DNA from: Margaritispora aquatica
Taxonomy: Eukaryota > Ascomycota > Leotiomycetes > Helotiales > Discinellaceae
Reading direction: 5' to 3'
Assembly: GCA_007644065.1 (NCBI GenBank)
Contig: VJWN01000011.1
Coordinates: forward strand, 62,001-126,000
Length of the DNA: 64,000 nucleotides
Shown: positions 13,889-25,766 of the stretch, piece after piece
How positions within the stretch are numbered: the first letter of the stretch is position 1
How the letters are laid out: each line of letters starts with the position of its first letter
Program-made: the position numbers and the translations under genes
Notes under the pieces: model-generated
Databases searched by the model: none
Seen by the model: only the letters and a program-made list of their open reading frames with translations
What the model was told of the DNA's origin: nothing

Positions 13889-15873
13889 TAAAATGGTGGG
13901 TAAGAGCAGCTTCCGAATAATGCAGTATCCTTTATGGAAGTGGTAGCCTGAGATATAAGGATATAAGGATAAAAGTGATATGGTGTCCTCAGGCACAAAC
14001 AATGTCGGTGGTTGTTTGGGTGATTCCACCGATCGAACGGTCAGTGGTCAAGCGGTCAGCGGTCAGCGGTCTTTTGGAGAGCTGGCGACAGGCGACAGGC
14101 GACGGCCTTATATGTATGTCCCTGCCGTCAACACTTGCTCGCTTAGCCAACGCTAGGAGGGGACACCCTAGCATTTTTGCACGCCGCAAGGACCAAAGAA
14201 GCATAGTCGGCTTTTTATCAAAATGGCTGGATATCACTTCAGGTACAGTACAGTACAGGACTTGTATCTGGGTGCTTACTTTCACCTTTGGAGTGTTGAC
14301 TTGGACCCGAAGAACTCATCTACTTTCAATAATGAGGATTTAACATCATTCAAAAGGCTATGGAGATGTAAGCTTTAATCATAGTCGCATTTCATCATTC
14401 ACCACATACCTGAGGTAAGGCACTGAGGGTATCTAGGTCAGGTTCTTGCTCATCGGACAGCTTGAAACGCTGGCATGTCCGGAAAACACATATCATGACC
14501 TTGCAACAAGTAAAAGCTACCTACCTACTTTATAAGCCCTATCTTACGTCCGAATAAGTAATCAGGTGGTACCTTCAAATTCTTCAAGTTAGGCCGTTAT
14601 ACCGATATGATCACAATAATGGAATTATATACATCTACGTGGGTACGACAAGGACAATACAAACTCGGGCACCTTCAGGTAAGTGGAGGTAAGGTACCTT
14701 GAGGTACTTACCAGAATCTCACGTGATAAGGCTGACTCTTCCAGTTTCCATTTTCGTAAGGTATAAGTGTAAGATGCATAGGTAAGATATAACTAAATAC
14801 TAGGGCAGGTAAAGATATCTCATTTTATCAAGTTTTGTTATCCGTAGGTACGCATGTCTCACTGTACCTAGGGTATGTATTTAATTTCCGTACAGGAAAA
14901 CGAGTTAAGTTGCGCCTCAGGTATTTGAAAAATCGAATATCTACCTTACTTACCTGAATATCCCGGATCGTCGACGGCCTAGGCACGAGATCAATTTTAG
15001 GTAGATATAAAATCCAAGAATAATACCTTGCTTATTTATACCTTGCTTGCAGAAATGGCAACCTGAGACAAGGCTGTCGTCGTGGCTGATCAAGGTTTCG
15101 CCAGCTGAGCTGAAGTGAGGTGGAGGTGGTGTTCACAAATCGGTCAGATGTACCTTACGTGGTTTGAATTTCGACATCAGGTACTTCTTCATCAAGGGTC
15201 TGGTCTGGTCGGGCCTGGTCAAGGAAAGGTATGACTGTTCAAGTGTCAGCTGAAGATTCACAGGGCATTCATAGAAGGATTGCCCTCAAAAGCGGAGCTG
15301 GTCCATGAGTATTGATCACAGCATTTATCATAGCGTCTGGTTGTTTTGGTACGTTGGAAGATCTAAAGTCTCTGCTTGGATGGGGGAATAAACCCGAGAT
15401 ATCTGTACCTCCAAAGTACCCTCTTACCTTAGGTAAGTATTCAGATCTCTGTCTATACCTCCGTAAGTCCACAAGTCCACAGTGGCTTGGCAACCTATCC
15501 GGAAGAGGAATAGCCAATAACTCCTGGAAGGTCGTCCCGGACCTGGCAACCTCAACCCTCCAAGGCTCCAAACGTCAGACGGCCTCGAGAAGCGACAGCG
15601 ACAGCAAGACCTGGAAAACACCACTCCTTAGATCATTAAAACATTTTGAAATTGGTAACTTGAAGATCCCTTCATAGCAATTCCTTCCACCACGAATTTC
15701 TTCCATCTGCGAGGACACGGTTCCTCTACCACTGACAGTACTGAGCACATCACCTCCGAGACCAGTATTAGTATCAGTGCCAGTGCCTCGAACTTCTTGG
15801 GTACCTCATTCAATGCGTTAACGAAACCGGTTGTGTCCTCGAACCTCCCTCACCCCCAATCTCCCCAACACCT

Positions 15874-18800
15874 ATGGCTTTCTACAACTCTGCCACAGCA
15901 CCTCGATCAACCTTTACAGCACCCGTTCCAATGGTTGACCCCGCTGCGCCTGCGGGCACCTTTGCGCCAGGCACAAAGATCCAGGTTGGGAGCCAGAAGG
16001 TGGTGATCCAGAAGTATTTCTCCGAAGGAGGCTTTGCTCATGTATATCTCGTCAAGATGCCCAAGCCTATTGATGGCACTGATATTGCCATTCTGAAGAG
16101 AGTCGCCGTGCCAGATAAAGAGCATCTGGCCAACATGCGGACTGAGGTCGAGACGATGAAGAAGCTGAAGGGGCACAGGCCGATTGTCACATACTACGAT
16201 TCGCATGCATCACAGCTTCAGGGTGGTGGTTACGAGGTGTTCCTGCTAATGGAATTTTGCAATGGAGGAGGGTTGATTGATTTTATGAACACTCGACTGC
16301 AGAACCGGTTGACAGAACCAGAGATCTTGAAGATATTTTCAGATGTGTCAGAGGGTGTTGCTTGCATGCATTACTTGAAGCCTCCACTACTTCATCGCGA
16401 TTTGAAGGTGGAGAACGTCCTAATAACTTCAACCACTCGTTCCAAGAGATTTAAGCTCTGCGATTTTGGTTCTACGGCTCCACCTCGTCCAGCGGCAACA
16501 ACAGCTGCAGAGTGCAGGCTGATTGAAGACGATGTTCAGAAACACACAACATTACAATATCGAAGCCCAGAGATGGTCGATGTTTATCGAAAACAACCCA
16601 TTGACGAGAAATCGGATATATGGGCGCTTGGAGTCTTGCTCTATAAATTATGCTATTATACAACTCCATTCGAAGCTCAGGGACAATTGGCAATCTTGAA
16701 CGCAAGCTTCAAGTTCCCCAGCTACCCACCCTTCTCTGATAATTTAAAAAAACTTATCGGTATATCTTCCACGTAAAGAGGCCTTCGCCGTTGCTAATAT
16801 TTGTAGCTTCTATGCTGAAAGAGAACCCAAAATCTCGACCTAATATATATCAAGTACTCCGTGAAGCATGTTTAATGCAAGGAATCGAAGTGCCTATCAA
16901 AGACGTATGCCTATTATCAAATCGTGGAATATGGAAGCTCATTATGGCAGATTTATGCGGGAAGAACACAGTCCGAGTCCAGGCGACATCAACAACTACC
17001 AATTCCGGATCCCAGTATCGCATCCCCTCCGGTAGTAGGCGCGGTCTTCTCTCCACCACCACATGCACAACAAATGATACCCGACGTTGTGCCCATGCGA
17101 AGGGGACGGCCTACCGCCACTGCTCCTCAGGGGCACTCGGCAAAACCCAGCCCTTCACCTATGCGTGGTTCAACTAGCGATCCCTTTGCTGCCTTAGACG
17201 CAAAGCCTAACCTAGGAGTTACGGACGAAATTTCAAGTCGATTTCCAAGCTTGGATCAATTTTCTCTGCTGCATGATGGCGGTAAATTCGATTTCGACAG
17301 CAGCTCACCGACTAAACCTACAACGCCTCGAGATCTTGGGCAACGTGTGACTGAAAAGCTAGCAGATGATGCCTTCGCGATGCCTGCAGTGTCCAAAACT
17401 TCAGTACCTGAGACTGTAAAGCCATTACCATCTACAGTGTCTCGAGCGCAGAAGATCATCTCTAGTAATCCCGAATTGCAAGCTGCCGCATCTGCTCCCA
17501 GTGTGGTATATCAGCCAACCCCAAATCGTCCAGCGGCTAGTTCATACGTTTCACAAGGAACAATGACTTCACCGACACCACCTCCTGGAGTTGGACAACC
17601 TGTACCTTATAATGCTATACCAGCTTATCGCTTTCCCACAGACCACCATCGATCTTCAAGTTTGCCTAGAAACCAAGATCCTGCGACTACCAGAACAGCC
17701 TATCTCCGTCCCGAAGATCCCCCAATCCCTAGAAATACATCCTTTGGCTCCCAACCAGTTCATGGAAAACCAGCGTCCATGTCTGTGTCATCACGGCCTT
17801 CATTGGAAGGTGGTCGCCCCTCAACTGAGGCCTTGGATCCAATTTCTAGAACGAAATCCAGCAATTCTCGGCCACGACCGACCAGCACATACCTTGAGTC
17901 CAACTTAGACTTCTTACGCGAGAAAGAAAAGGAAGCAAGCGGAAGGCCTTCCCTGTCTGACAAAAGACCTTCCTACGCTAAAAATGACACCGTTGCCGGC
18001 GATCCTAGCTCAGAAGAGGATACAAACATTGAATCGAATGTGGATTTTCTTCGTACTATGGAGGATAACGATACCTCGAAGAAAGATCGTAGGCGAAGCA
18101 GTGGATCCGGCAACAAATCGAAACGCTCTAGCTTGCCCTCTATGTCTCTCTCAGGTACTAAGAACTTACTAGCTGGTAAATTTGGAGATGCCTTTAAAAG
18201 GTTCGAAAATAATACTAGCGCACCACCTGGGCCACGAACACCGAGCCCCTCACGTGAAACCGAGAGAAGAGATCTGACGCCGATTGCTGGGTCAGAAGCA
18301 ACCGATGGTCGAAGCGATGATGGAAATATCCTTGAAGATGCGGATAATATGGCTCCCGAGCAGCGTCGTGAACTCGAACGAAGACGACTCTCTATGGAGG
18401 AGGCGCGAGTGGCAAATGCTGCAGCCGAGTACCGGAAGCGACTAGCAGAGCGTGGACCCACAGCACCAAAAAGTATTGGGGGTGTTTCGCGGGCTATTAG
18501 CATCCAGCACAAGGTGAAGACCCTTCTGGACGAGAATCAATTGCCATCCCCAAAGAAGACTGCCGAGGGGTACGGACGCTTCACTGACAGCCTATCTGCT
18601 CCACAGAGCAGCTCCTTCGATCCGGCTGCAAACTCATACAGCAAACAACCAACTCTCGTCCGCAAACCAGTTGCTCCAAGCACAGTTCATGCTCGCACCT
18701 TCCCTCCCACACAAAGTGATCTCAATTACGCCAAACCTCGGCCCCAAACACCCATCACATCCCCTGCCACAATTTCCAAAACAGGTGGCCCCAGACCCAG

Positions 18801-19038
18801 CGCGCCACCCAAGCCTATGCACCTGAACAGCATCAATACCGGACCTCAAAACTCCCCGCCCAAAAATCCGATGCTGCCACCTAGACCAGTGCAACCGAGG
18901 CTCGACATGACAGCTCAAGAGAAAGAGGACTACGTTGTTGATTTTAGCAGGAGATTTCCAAGTCTGTCGGGGATAGAGATGGTGGAGACAGATATTGTGG
19001 AGAGAGATGATAGGGGTTTACGGACTCGAGAAGTCTAG
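15874..19038 (+). CDS. Ark/Prk (NAK family) Ser/Thr protein kinase
   Basis: Kinase of the Ark1/Prk1/AAK1/GAK group, which phosphorylates endocytic adaptors and controls cortical actin patches. Exons 15874-16759, 16807-16904 and 16951-19038 join to 1,023 residues. The kinase domain occupies about residues 30-325: catalytic Lys in DIAILKRV, LLHRDLKVENVLI (about 172), DFG in KLCDFGSTA (about 197), YRSPEMVD and DIWALGVLLYKLCYY. The second intron falls just after VPIKD and restores VPIKDIYAGRTQSES, continuous with the tail. The remaining 690 residues are Pro/Ser-rich and disordered, with repeated N[L/V]DFLR segments (NLDFLREKEKE, NVDFLRTME) and many SPSP/PPRP motifs that suit SH3 partners, as known for this family. 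The 1-kb tail is typical of filamentous fungi. Start codon is the first in-frame ATG and is followed directly by conserved-looking sequence. Confidence 0.92.
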
Positions 19039-19685
19039 GCCGTAGATCTTGTGAAATGATGTCTGGGCCTGGCCGTGTTGGTAGATAATGCCAACGTTTA
19101 TATATCTATCCACTGGATCTAGTATCTACCTACAATGGAATAGAAATGGGTGAAAGAAGCATACTTGCGCAGTATGGAATCGCGTTCTCTGATTGTGTAT
19201 GATGTGACGCCAATGTTGGGTATCGAATGATGACTATTGATGATATGTAACATACACTCGTGTCGATATTTCGGATTTCTACATCATCAAGGTACTGCAC
19301 ATTATAGTACTAAAGTACCATGTAAAGACTACAACCGTGTCCAACTAAAACACCTAGATTATATTCTTCTGTACCTCCCAAAGGGAAGAAATCTCCACAC
19401 ACCAGTACTTAAATATGCGTCTTACTCTTTCCCGCCTCCCACGAATAAAATCCGCATATTCCGAATCCAGCAGATCTGCCTCCAATGGTAAAACCTACCT
19501 ACCCAAGGCCCCTCCCATTCATGCCAATACAGCCACTGCCACTAGTATACAGGAGTGACCGTCGTGTCATGGTCGTGATTTGAGGCTCGTGGGAAGAGAG
19601 AACGAAAGAAATGAGAGAGAGGCTCTGTAAATACTCGATGCAGGTGTGGAAAGAAATCCTCGAATATAATCTAGGACTCAACTGG

Positions 19686-19701
19686 TATATATATATATAT
19701 A
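19686..19701. repeat. (TA)8 microsatellite
   Basis: Eight uninterrupted TA units in the convergent spacer. It is likely to be length-polymorphic. Confidence 0.8.
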
Positions 19702-19758
19702 TAGCTATGTCCGTACATATACACACATGGACATGGGCGTGCCGTAAGTCGCTTCGAC

Positions 19759-19809
19759 TCATCATCATGATCATCATCACCATCATCATCATCATTGTCA
19801 TCGGCATCG
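19759..19809. repeat. (ATC)n-type microsatellite
   Basis: Imperfect ATC/CAT trinucleotide tract of about 50 nt. It creates Met/Ile-rich pseudo-peptides in several frames and is not coding. Confidence 0.8.
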
Positions 19810-20385
19810 TTACCAAGAGATGCCTAGTTGAACTTGACGTTGAATATTTCAATACCTCTTTCTTAGATATGCTAGGTTTGATGGTGCGGTTTGGAGAAAC
19901 GGATCTTTATAAGATGGGAACTGGACGGAGAATATGTAAGTTGTGGTAGGGTAAAAAGTTGTTGTAAGATTACATCAAAAGAGAGAGTCAACTGACGGCT
20001 AATCAGGATGGGAGCGATTCAGATGCAGAGCGAAGGACTACTGATTAATAATCACCACCTCGGGTGAAAACTGTGGGTTTTGTCGTGAAGATGACGGAAG
20101 CTAGAGGTTGCAGGCGGTTGTATGTAGTATGGGGCGATATCTAATAATTCCCTTTTAAGATGCTACAGTAGAGCCGAGATGACACATAGTAGGACGATGG
20201 ATTAAGGTACTCGAGGATGCAAAATTGTTGCATCTTATAAAGGTACACAGTTTCAGTCTATATACAGCGCCATCGCTTCATTGTCAATCTCGTAAGCATT
20301 GCCATAACTCCTCATAACCCATCCCATTCCAGTGCCATGTCATGTATGCCCCCTATACCCCTAATCATACTCCATCCTAATCATA

Positions 20386-23300
20386 CTAAATTACAAAAGG
20401 CTTGCTACCTTCAACCAGTCCATCCATAACTTTAACAATGCTCGTCCACTTCGGCGCAAATCTCTGGGCTTCATCCAGTGCTGGGATTGTGCCAAACTCA
20501 TTGTGATCACTCCACAAGCACACGACTCTACCGGTGCGCCCTTCCTCACCTGGTTCCTTTCCATTTGAGACAGGCCATCCGACATCCACATCCCATCCCT
20601 TGTTCCAATCTCGATGCCAAAGTTTGATTTGGTCGCTACCACTTTCTGGAACATCAGCCCAGCGTTTACCGCCAGTATCAGCACCTTCAACATTAAATGC
20701 GGTGAATGGCTCATGAAAACGCAGAATGCATGCTTTTGTATCGCGACCAGATATGTGGAACTTCGCCTCGTTGTTGCCTTTGACACGGGTGACGTTGAAG
20801 GAGAGCCAATCCTGATATCCTTTCTCAGGCGGCACACCCTCATCAACGTTCTTGATAACATTGGGTGGAAGACCATGCCAGCTACAGAAGCTGAGACCAG
20901 ATCGAATCTCCGGTCGTTCTATACATGAAATAGACTGTCCAGCCGCAGATGGTATTTCCGAGATAATTTGACGAATGTACGATTCGATGCCCACCAAAGT
21001 AACATTGTTGACGCCAGTATCGAGATCGACGGTTTGCTGGAAATATGCTTTGTATCGATTGTTCTCAGAGAATGGGAAAGCTACGAGATTGTAGATCATA
21101 GTTGCCACAAAAACCAGAAAGAGAAATCCTGGAAGTGGCAGCTTGATACGATGCATAAATGGACCAATGGGCAAGAGAAGCAAGACAGAGAAGAGGGTTA
21201 CTACCAAGTATGGTAGCAAGAGAGGACTGCCATCTGTCCCCGTTTGATCAAGAGCCGTCACAAGCAGTAAACCAACCTGACCAAGGACAATAATCGTCAT
21301 TGGAGCAAGCATCAAAAACTGTAATACCCAAGTCCATTGTGGGAGTCTTGCTGACCACATCTGTTCATGACCATACGGCATGTAATCACCATAAAGTCTG
21401 GTATGATGATGGTGACCCGATTCGCCAAGATGATGTGAGTGATGTGCCCCATCAACACCATTGATGTCGAATTCATCTCCAGGACCGTCTTGTTGCATGA
21501 GCCTTGCTTTTTTGTATCCTTTCGAGAATATGGTTCCTAGAGAATTTCCAAAGGAGCGTGGGCCAGAAGAACTACCAACCAGAGGTGTTGATTCATTAGC
21601 CTCGGAATTCTCCTCATCAGGGCCGTCATACGGTCCACCATGGTGATGGTCTTCGTGAATTCTTTGTTCGATCCTTACCGTTCTCTCCGTGCCGCTTCGC
21701 GGGCGAATCATTGCATCTGAGTGTGGCAATACTGCAATGCCCTCGACGTTACCTGCTATAGCACTGTGCTCACTGAAAATCTCTTCCACCACATCGAATT
21801 TCCTTGGAAGGAAAAACAGCTCAAACAAGCCAATGAATGTGGCAAGAAAGATGGCGGTCTGGTAGATAACAAACATGTAACCGGAGCTGATCTTAAAGCG
21901 GTCTTCGAAAAGAGTTGCTGCTACGAGGAGCAGCCAGCCAAATGTAAACATCCATATCAGAGCATAAACTCTTTGCAAGGCTGTTGGTCGGACATGATTG
22001 CAGACAGCCATTAGAAACCAGAACGAGAAAAAGAACAGAGCCATCGTCATCGCCCAGACAGAATATTGTGAAGAGTAGACAATCAGCGGGTTGACCTTTT
22101 GGACCAAAAAGGCTACTCCACCAGTGATTGCAACAGACAAAACCAACACGATGGGAAATCGAAAAGCGCCATGCCAACCCTTGAGAGAGATGAGTTCGAT
22201 ATCGTGGCCGTGGACGTCCATAATTGTATGATGGAACCCCCGAACCCTGCTCGAAAAGAGATAATACCTATCGCACCTAACCAGTACCCAGCTAATGAAA
22301 AGCAATAGCAGTGGTGATGCGATAAGGATAGAGAGAGACCACGCGAATAGGGATCTCAGTCTGAAGACCGCCATATAACTACCAAATAAGTCAAACCATA
22401 CACCATCGCTACCGTTGCCATTGTTGACCTTGGATTTGTCCCCATCTCCTCTTGGGCCCACAAAGCTATCAGTGTCGCTGGTCATGTACTTCATGGCTTC
22501 TACAGATGCTGAAAGCATGTGCCAGAGTGATGCTTTGGATGTATGCTTGGCATCATCTTGATCGGTATGATACATCGATCTTGGCTCCCAAAAGGCGACA
22601 TCGAGGCCACGATACCCCTCTGCACGAAAGACAATATAATCTGTTTCACTTCGGACAAATCCAAGCGAAAAGCCATCAGCACTTACGACAGTCCCAAATG
22701 GATGAGGAGCTTGACTGTATGCACGAGTGACCTCGGTATCAGTGCTCCGGAAGAGTGTAGCTCGACCACCCGCTCCAGCTCCTTCAAGATTCAAGAAGGC
22801 ATGAACAAAGTTTGCCATTGGATGGGAGAGAAATGCTTTGGCACCATAGAGACCATCTTCCTCGCCATTATTAAAAAGTGCTACAACACCCCTCTTTGGC
22901 ATGTTCTCACTCGTAGTGAAGTACTTTACTAGCTGCAAGGCCGTAACAACGCCCACTCCGTCATCTGTGGCTCCATATCCAGTTGATACGCTGTCATAGT
23001 GAGCGTTGACCATAACGCCCCCTTTTCCATGTAGACGTTTTGTATAAGGAAGTGTGGGCTTCCACCACTCATCGTCTTCATCTTCGGTGCCTCGTATATA
23101 TACAATGATGTTATTTCCTTCAAAGTATGTGCTTATGCCATTTCGTCGACCAGAAACACCAATGCTCGTGAGGGCACTGCTCGTGAAATTGGAGACGAGA
23201 TCATTGAAAATGACTGCAAGAGGCTGTCTGCTTTGTGATCGAGAATCTCCATTGCCTAGAGAAGGGTTCCAAGGTTGCTCCTGAGAGGAATTATTCTTCG

Positions 23301-23616
23301 GCTTCGATATCGTTGTGCCATTGATCGATTGAGTACGATATTCCACATTGTTCTCCTCCAATATTTGTGCAATCCTCCTCAAGAGCCAATTCCGGACCTC
23401 ATCGTTTCTTCTACTATTGAATGGATGGTATCCATTACTCAACTCTGCCAGATCCAGCCAGGCTTCCGTGATGTTGAGACCGCGATATAACGTCTCGTTC
23501 TTGGGTGCTGCTGGTACAGTCGTATGGAGGACAAGAAGTGGAACGAACAGAGCGAGATATACTATGACTACGACCGAAGTCACAGCCATAGGGGTGAAAG
23601 AGAATGGATTGACCAT
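20386..23616 (-). CDS. pff1: Vacuolar membrane protease, M28 family (Pff1/FXNA-like)
   Basis: Multi-pass membrane zinc aminopeptidase of the vacuole. A single exon encodes 1,076 residues, normal for the fungal family. An N-terminal anchor (MAVTSVVVIVYLALFVPLLV) precedes the lumenal peptidase domain (about 60-390). Zinc-site motifs are visible in order: NAHYDSVSTGYGATDDGVGV (His and bridging Asp), FNNGEEDGLYGAKAF (catalytic Glu and ligand) and SMYHTDQDD (His). After it come about eight further hydrophobic spans between residues 400 and 880, interrupted near 640-760 by a long polar, His-rich loop (HHSHHLGESGHHHH). A lumenal C-terminal domain ends in EGSKPFVI. Such His clusters may bind metal; that is inference. 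Placed with the M20 peptidase and Atg22-like transporter elsewhere in the window, it belongs to vacuolar protein turnover. Confidence 0.95.
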   Translation of the reverse strand: MVNPFSFTPMAVTSVVVIVYLALFVPLLVLHTTVPAAPKNETLYRGLNITEAWLDLAELSNGYHPFNSRRNDEVRNWLLRRIAQILEENNVEYRTQSINGTTISKPKNNSSQEQPWNPSLGNGDSRSQSRQPLAVIFNDLVSNFTSSALTSIGVSGRRNGISTYFEGNNIIVYIRGTEDEDDEWWKPTLPYTKRLHGKGGVMVNAHYDSVSTGYGATDDGVGVVTALQLVKYFTTSENMPKRGVVALFNNGEEDGLYGAKAFLSHPMANFVHAFLNLEGAGAGGRATLFRSTDTEVTRAYSQAPHPFGTVVSADGFSLGFVRSETDYIVFRAEGYRGLDVAFWEPRSMYHTDQDDAKHTSKASLWHMLSASVEAMKYMTSDTDSFVGPRGDGDKSKVNNGNGSDGVWFDLFGSYMAVFRLRSLFAWSLSILIASPLLLLFISWVLVRCDRYYLFSSRVRGFHHTIMDVHGHDIELISLKGWHGAFRFPIVLVLSVAITGGVAFLVQKVNPLIVYSSQYSVWAMTMALFFFSFWFLMAVCNHVRPTALQRVYALIWMFTFGWLLLVAATLFEDRFKISSGYMFVIYQTAIFLATFIGLFELFFLPRKFDVVEEIFSEHSAIAGNVEGIAVLPHSDAMIRPRSGTERTVRIEQRIHEDHHHGGPYDGPDEENSEANESTPLVGSSSGPRSFGNSLGTIFSKGYKKARLMQQDGPGDEFDINGVDGAHHSHHLGESGHHHHTRLYGDYMPYGHEQMWSARLPQWTWVLQFLMLAPMTIIVLGQVGLLLVTALDQTGTDGSPLLLPYLVVTLFSVLLLLPIGPFMHRIKLPLPGFLFLVFVATMIYNLVAFPFSENNRYKAYFQQTVDLDTGVNNVTLVGIESYIRQIISEIPSAAGQSISCIERPEIRSGLSFCSWHGLPPNVIKNVDEGVPPEKGYQDWLSFNVTRVKGNNEAKFHISGRDTKACILRFHEPFTAFNVEGADTGGKRWADVPESGSDQIKLWHRDWNKGWDVDVGWPVSNGKEPGEEGRTGRVVCLWSDHNEFGTIPALDEAQRFAPKWTSIVKVMDGLVEGSKPFVI

Positions 23617-24211
23617 GTTGCGCGAGTGCGGATTGAGCTCGAGGTAGCCTGAAGAGCTATCACCACCTGGGATTTAGGTGCGATTATGCGACGGTGCAAT
23701 TGCCAGACGCCATCAATGCAATGAACTTGAAGCTGTAGATGGCTATCAGGTACTTTGTTTTTCGAGAAAAAGAATGTCTTGGTGTAGGATCGTTGCTGAA
23801 GAAGCTGTTTTGTTGGATAGGGAGGTCGAGTTGAAGCTTATTTCGACATGCGGGCGCTCGCGGGGTACAGCATTGATGCACGCTAGCCCTCAAAAGTGGA
23901 AGGAAGAAACAAGCTGCTACACAACCTTTTGATTCATCAACCATCAGTACCTTTCAAAAGATTGCATAGAAAGTAATAGTGAGATATACTTACATCAGTC
24001 TATAATATGAAATATTGCACTTAGATAATTAAAAGAATGCATTTACATAGTGTTCCTCCTCACATGCAACTCAGTGTTTACATATAAACAATAAACCATC
24101 GATTTCAAAATGGACTTAGAAAGCTCAGTATAGTAACCTCAAATCAAACAGATATTCCACCAAATTCAAACAGCAAACATTCTTTCAACTCAGACTGCTC
24201 CGATTGACAAT
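23617..24211. other. Intergenic region upstream of the vacuolar protease
   Basis: Promoter of the M28 protease (minus strand) and 3' region of the next minus-strand gene. The overlapping open frames at 23678-23944 on opposite strands have no motif. I see nothing else. Confidence 0.5.
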
Positions 24212-24991
24212 TTACCAATCAAGGTCCTGCTTAACTTCAACCCAGTCTTTCCTAACGTTCTCTTCACCATCCTCGTCTAAAACAATTCGCTTCGGTCCTC
24301 TAGTCAGGTAGTTACCCTCACCAGCAATCTCAACGTCTGCTTGATCTTGGTCATTTCTTTTCGAATGTTGCGAAAAGGCACGATAGACCCTAGCCAACAA
24401 GGAAGACTTAATCGGTAGTTTGCCATTACCCACCGAGGGCATGCCTTCTTCGACTTGTGTCCAACTTTGAGGATCATCCAGAACTAGCTCATCACTGACA
24501 CGTTGATCGTCTATGCTGTCCTCAACTAGCCTTCTCCACTCTCCAACCCTCTCAGATTCGGCTGTAGCCTCAAGAATCTCGCTCGTTTCGGCGTTTGCGT
24601 CCTCCCAAACTTCCTTCTCAACAGACAAGCTGGGCTTATCGATATCCTTCTCTAGTCCCTCTCTATCATGATCAAGAGTTCCCTCCACTTTCCAGCTCTC
24701 ACCATCTTCTCCTGTAAACTTCGGAGCACATTTGGGACATAGCTCTGCAACATCAACCACCTTTGGCGTCTTCACAAAGTTCTGACACTGCGTCTTTTTA
24801 TGCGTGCCCCGTAGATATACACAAGAGCCAACATGGGTGACGCGCGGCTTGCGGTATTGTTTGTGCTCGCAGATGTAAACTGCGAGGGTGTAGTGGCACT
24901 TTTGCGTGAAGTCGATACCTTGGCTGGTCAGGATTGGGTTAGCTACTGGACACATCTTCGGCGATTTGGGGAAACCAAGGAATGTGGTCAT
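24212..24991 (-). CDS. Uncharacterised Cys-containing protein
   Basis: A single exon of 259 residues with a good ATG. I do not recognise a named family. The N-terminal 95 residues contain a spaced set of Cys/His: KCHYTLAVYICEHK, SCVYLRGTHKKTQCQNF and ELCPKCAPKF, which resembles a zinc-ribbon-like module. The rest is acidic and probably disordered (many Glu/Asp, EEGMPSVGNG, RRLVEDSIDDQR), with a short basic patch before the end. No signal peptide or membrane span. The N-terminal pattern is that of lineage-specific small proteins in filamentous ascomycetes. It may be a nuclear or cytosolic adaptor; that is a guess. Confidence 0.7.
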   Translation of the reverse strand: MTTFLGFPKSPKMCPVANPILTSQGIDFTQKCHYTLAVYICEHKQYRKPRVTHVGSCVYLRGTHKKTQCQNFVKTPKVVDVAELCPKCAPKFTGEDGESWKVEGTLDHDREGLEKDIDKPSLSVEKEVWEDANAETSEILEATAESERVGEWRRLVEDSIDDQRVSDELVLDDPQSWTQVEEGMPSVGNGKLPIKSSLLARVYRAFSQHSKRNDQDQADVEIAGEGNYLTRGPKRIVLDEDGEENVRKDWVEVKQDLDW

Positions 24992-25766
24992 TTTCTGGTT
25001 TGTGTTTGGTGGTTTGAATTTTGGATTTGAGCGTGATTTTCAGGGTTTTTTTGACAGATGAGGTGGAAGAATGCTTGAAAGTGCCAGGGCTTGCAAGATA
25101 TGCATATTATACTTACTGGTTTGTGAGTCTTGGGATGTCCAGTGACAATCAAACTTTCATCGTGGCTAGTAGGCATGGTGATTCGTAAGTTGAACAAACA
25201 ACCGTATGACTCAAATGGTGAAAGCTCAAGGTAAAGGTCACAATTTGTGAGACGTGGTAACAGCAAGCACATTTTTTGCTTATGCCGACGCACAAGACAG
25301 AGTCGTGGGTTGGAACTATTTGAAACTTGATAGTATTGTTTGAAAGGAATCTAGAAAAAATAAGTTCCTACCATCCATTCTAGGTCACCTCTCACTTAGA
25401 AAGTTACTTGGTAAATCGGTGTTTCAAGTCAACAGTGTTCAGACAAGAAGTAATTGGTTGAATCCACATTCAGTTAATTCAACACTCAAATAATTCGTGG
25501 TTTAAGTATACAGAAGAATTGAATTCCCAGCCAGCCAGCTAAACATGTTTGCATGCTCATCCACAAACAGGCACAACACCTCATCCCCCTTAAAACGTCA
25601 ACCCCTAGAAGAATGGCGCATCGCGCACAAAAGAATCGAATAAAAATGCCTAATGCTACAAGGCCAAGGTGAAAATAAACATAACATAAAAGTCCTCCAA
25701 ACCATTCTATCCACTAGAAACATGTAAAATCTCAAACCGCCTCAATATGCTGCTCAAGGGCTGAGA
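24992..25766. other. Intergenic region, nothing recognised
   Basis: Between two tandem minus-strand genes. It holds the promoter of the Cys-containing protein and the 3' end of the CBM1 protein gene. The open frame at 24988-25293 is leader-like without motif. No RNA gene or repeat seen. Confidence 0.5.

Larger units (their letters stand above)
13059..15873. other. 2.8 kb divergent promoter region between mot1 and the kinase gene
   Basis: No convincing gene. Several open frames on both strands (for example 13085-13327, 13379-13657, 15312-15677) are low-complexity or lack any motif. The region is unusually rich in simple repeats: GGTAAG/AAGGTAGG units at about 13480-13740, a C/T-rich GCCTTTT repeat at 13774-13808, a G-quadruplex-like run at 13865-13888, and many palindromic TACCT-AGGTA elements from 14400 to 15440. 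The last 250 nt before 15874 read like a pyrimidine-rich kinase leader. Confidence 0.6.
19039..20385. other. Convergent intergenic region with microsatellites
   Basis: Tail-to-tail spacer of the kinase gene and the vacuolar protease gene. It contains a (TA) run and an ATC-rich tract (listed separately) that make artificial open frames on both strands (19499-19852 and 19611-19949). I see no gene. Confidence 0.6.

Noticed and set aside
13379..14029. Tyr/Leu/Pro-rich minus-strand frames upstream of mot1
   Set aside because: They are translations of the GGTAAG minisatellite and GGGTGG repeats, not protein genes.
15312..15677. 121-codon open frame upstream of the kinase
   Set aside because: No motif or signal peptide; it lies in a region full of TACCT-AGGTA repeats and is probably promoter or leader DNA.
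19499..19949. Open frames rich in Met/Ile on both strands
   Set aside because: They are produced by the TA and ATC microsatellites.
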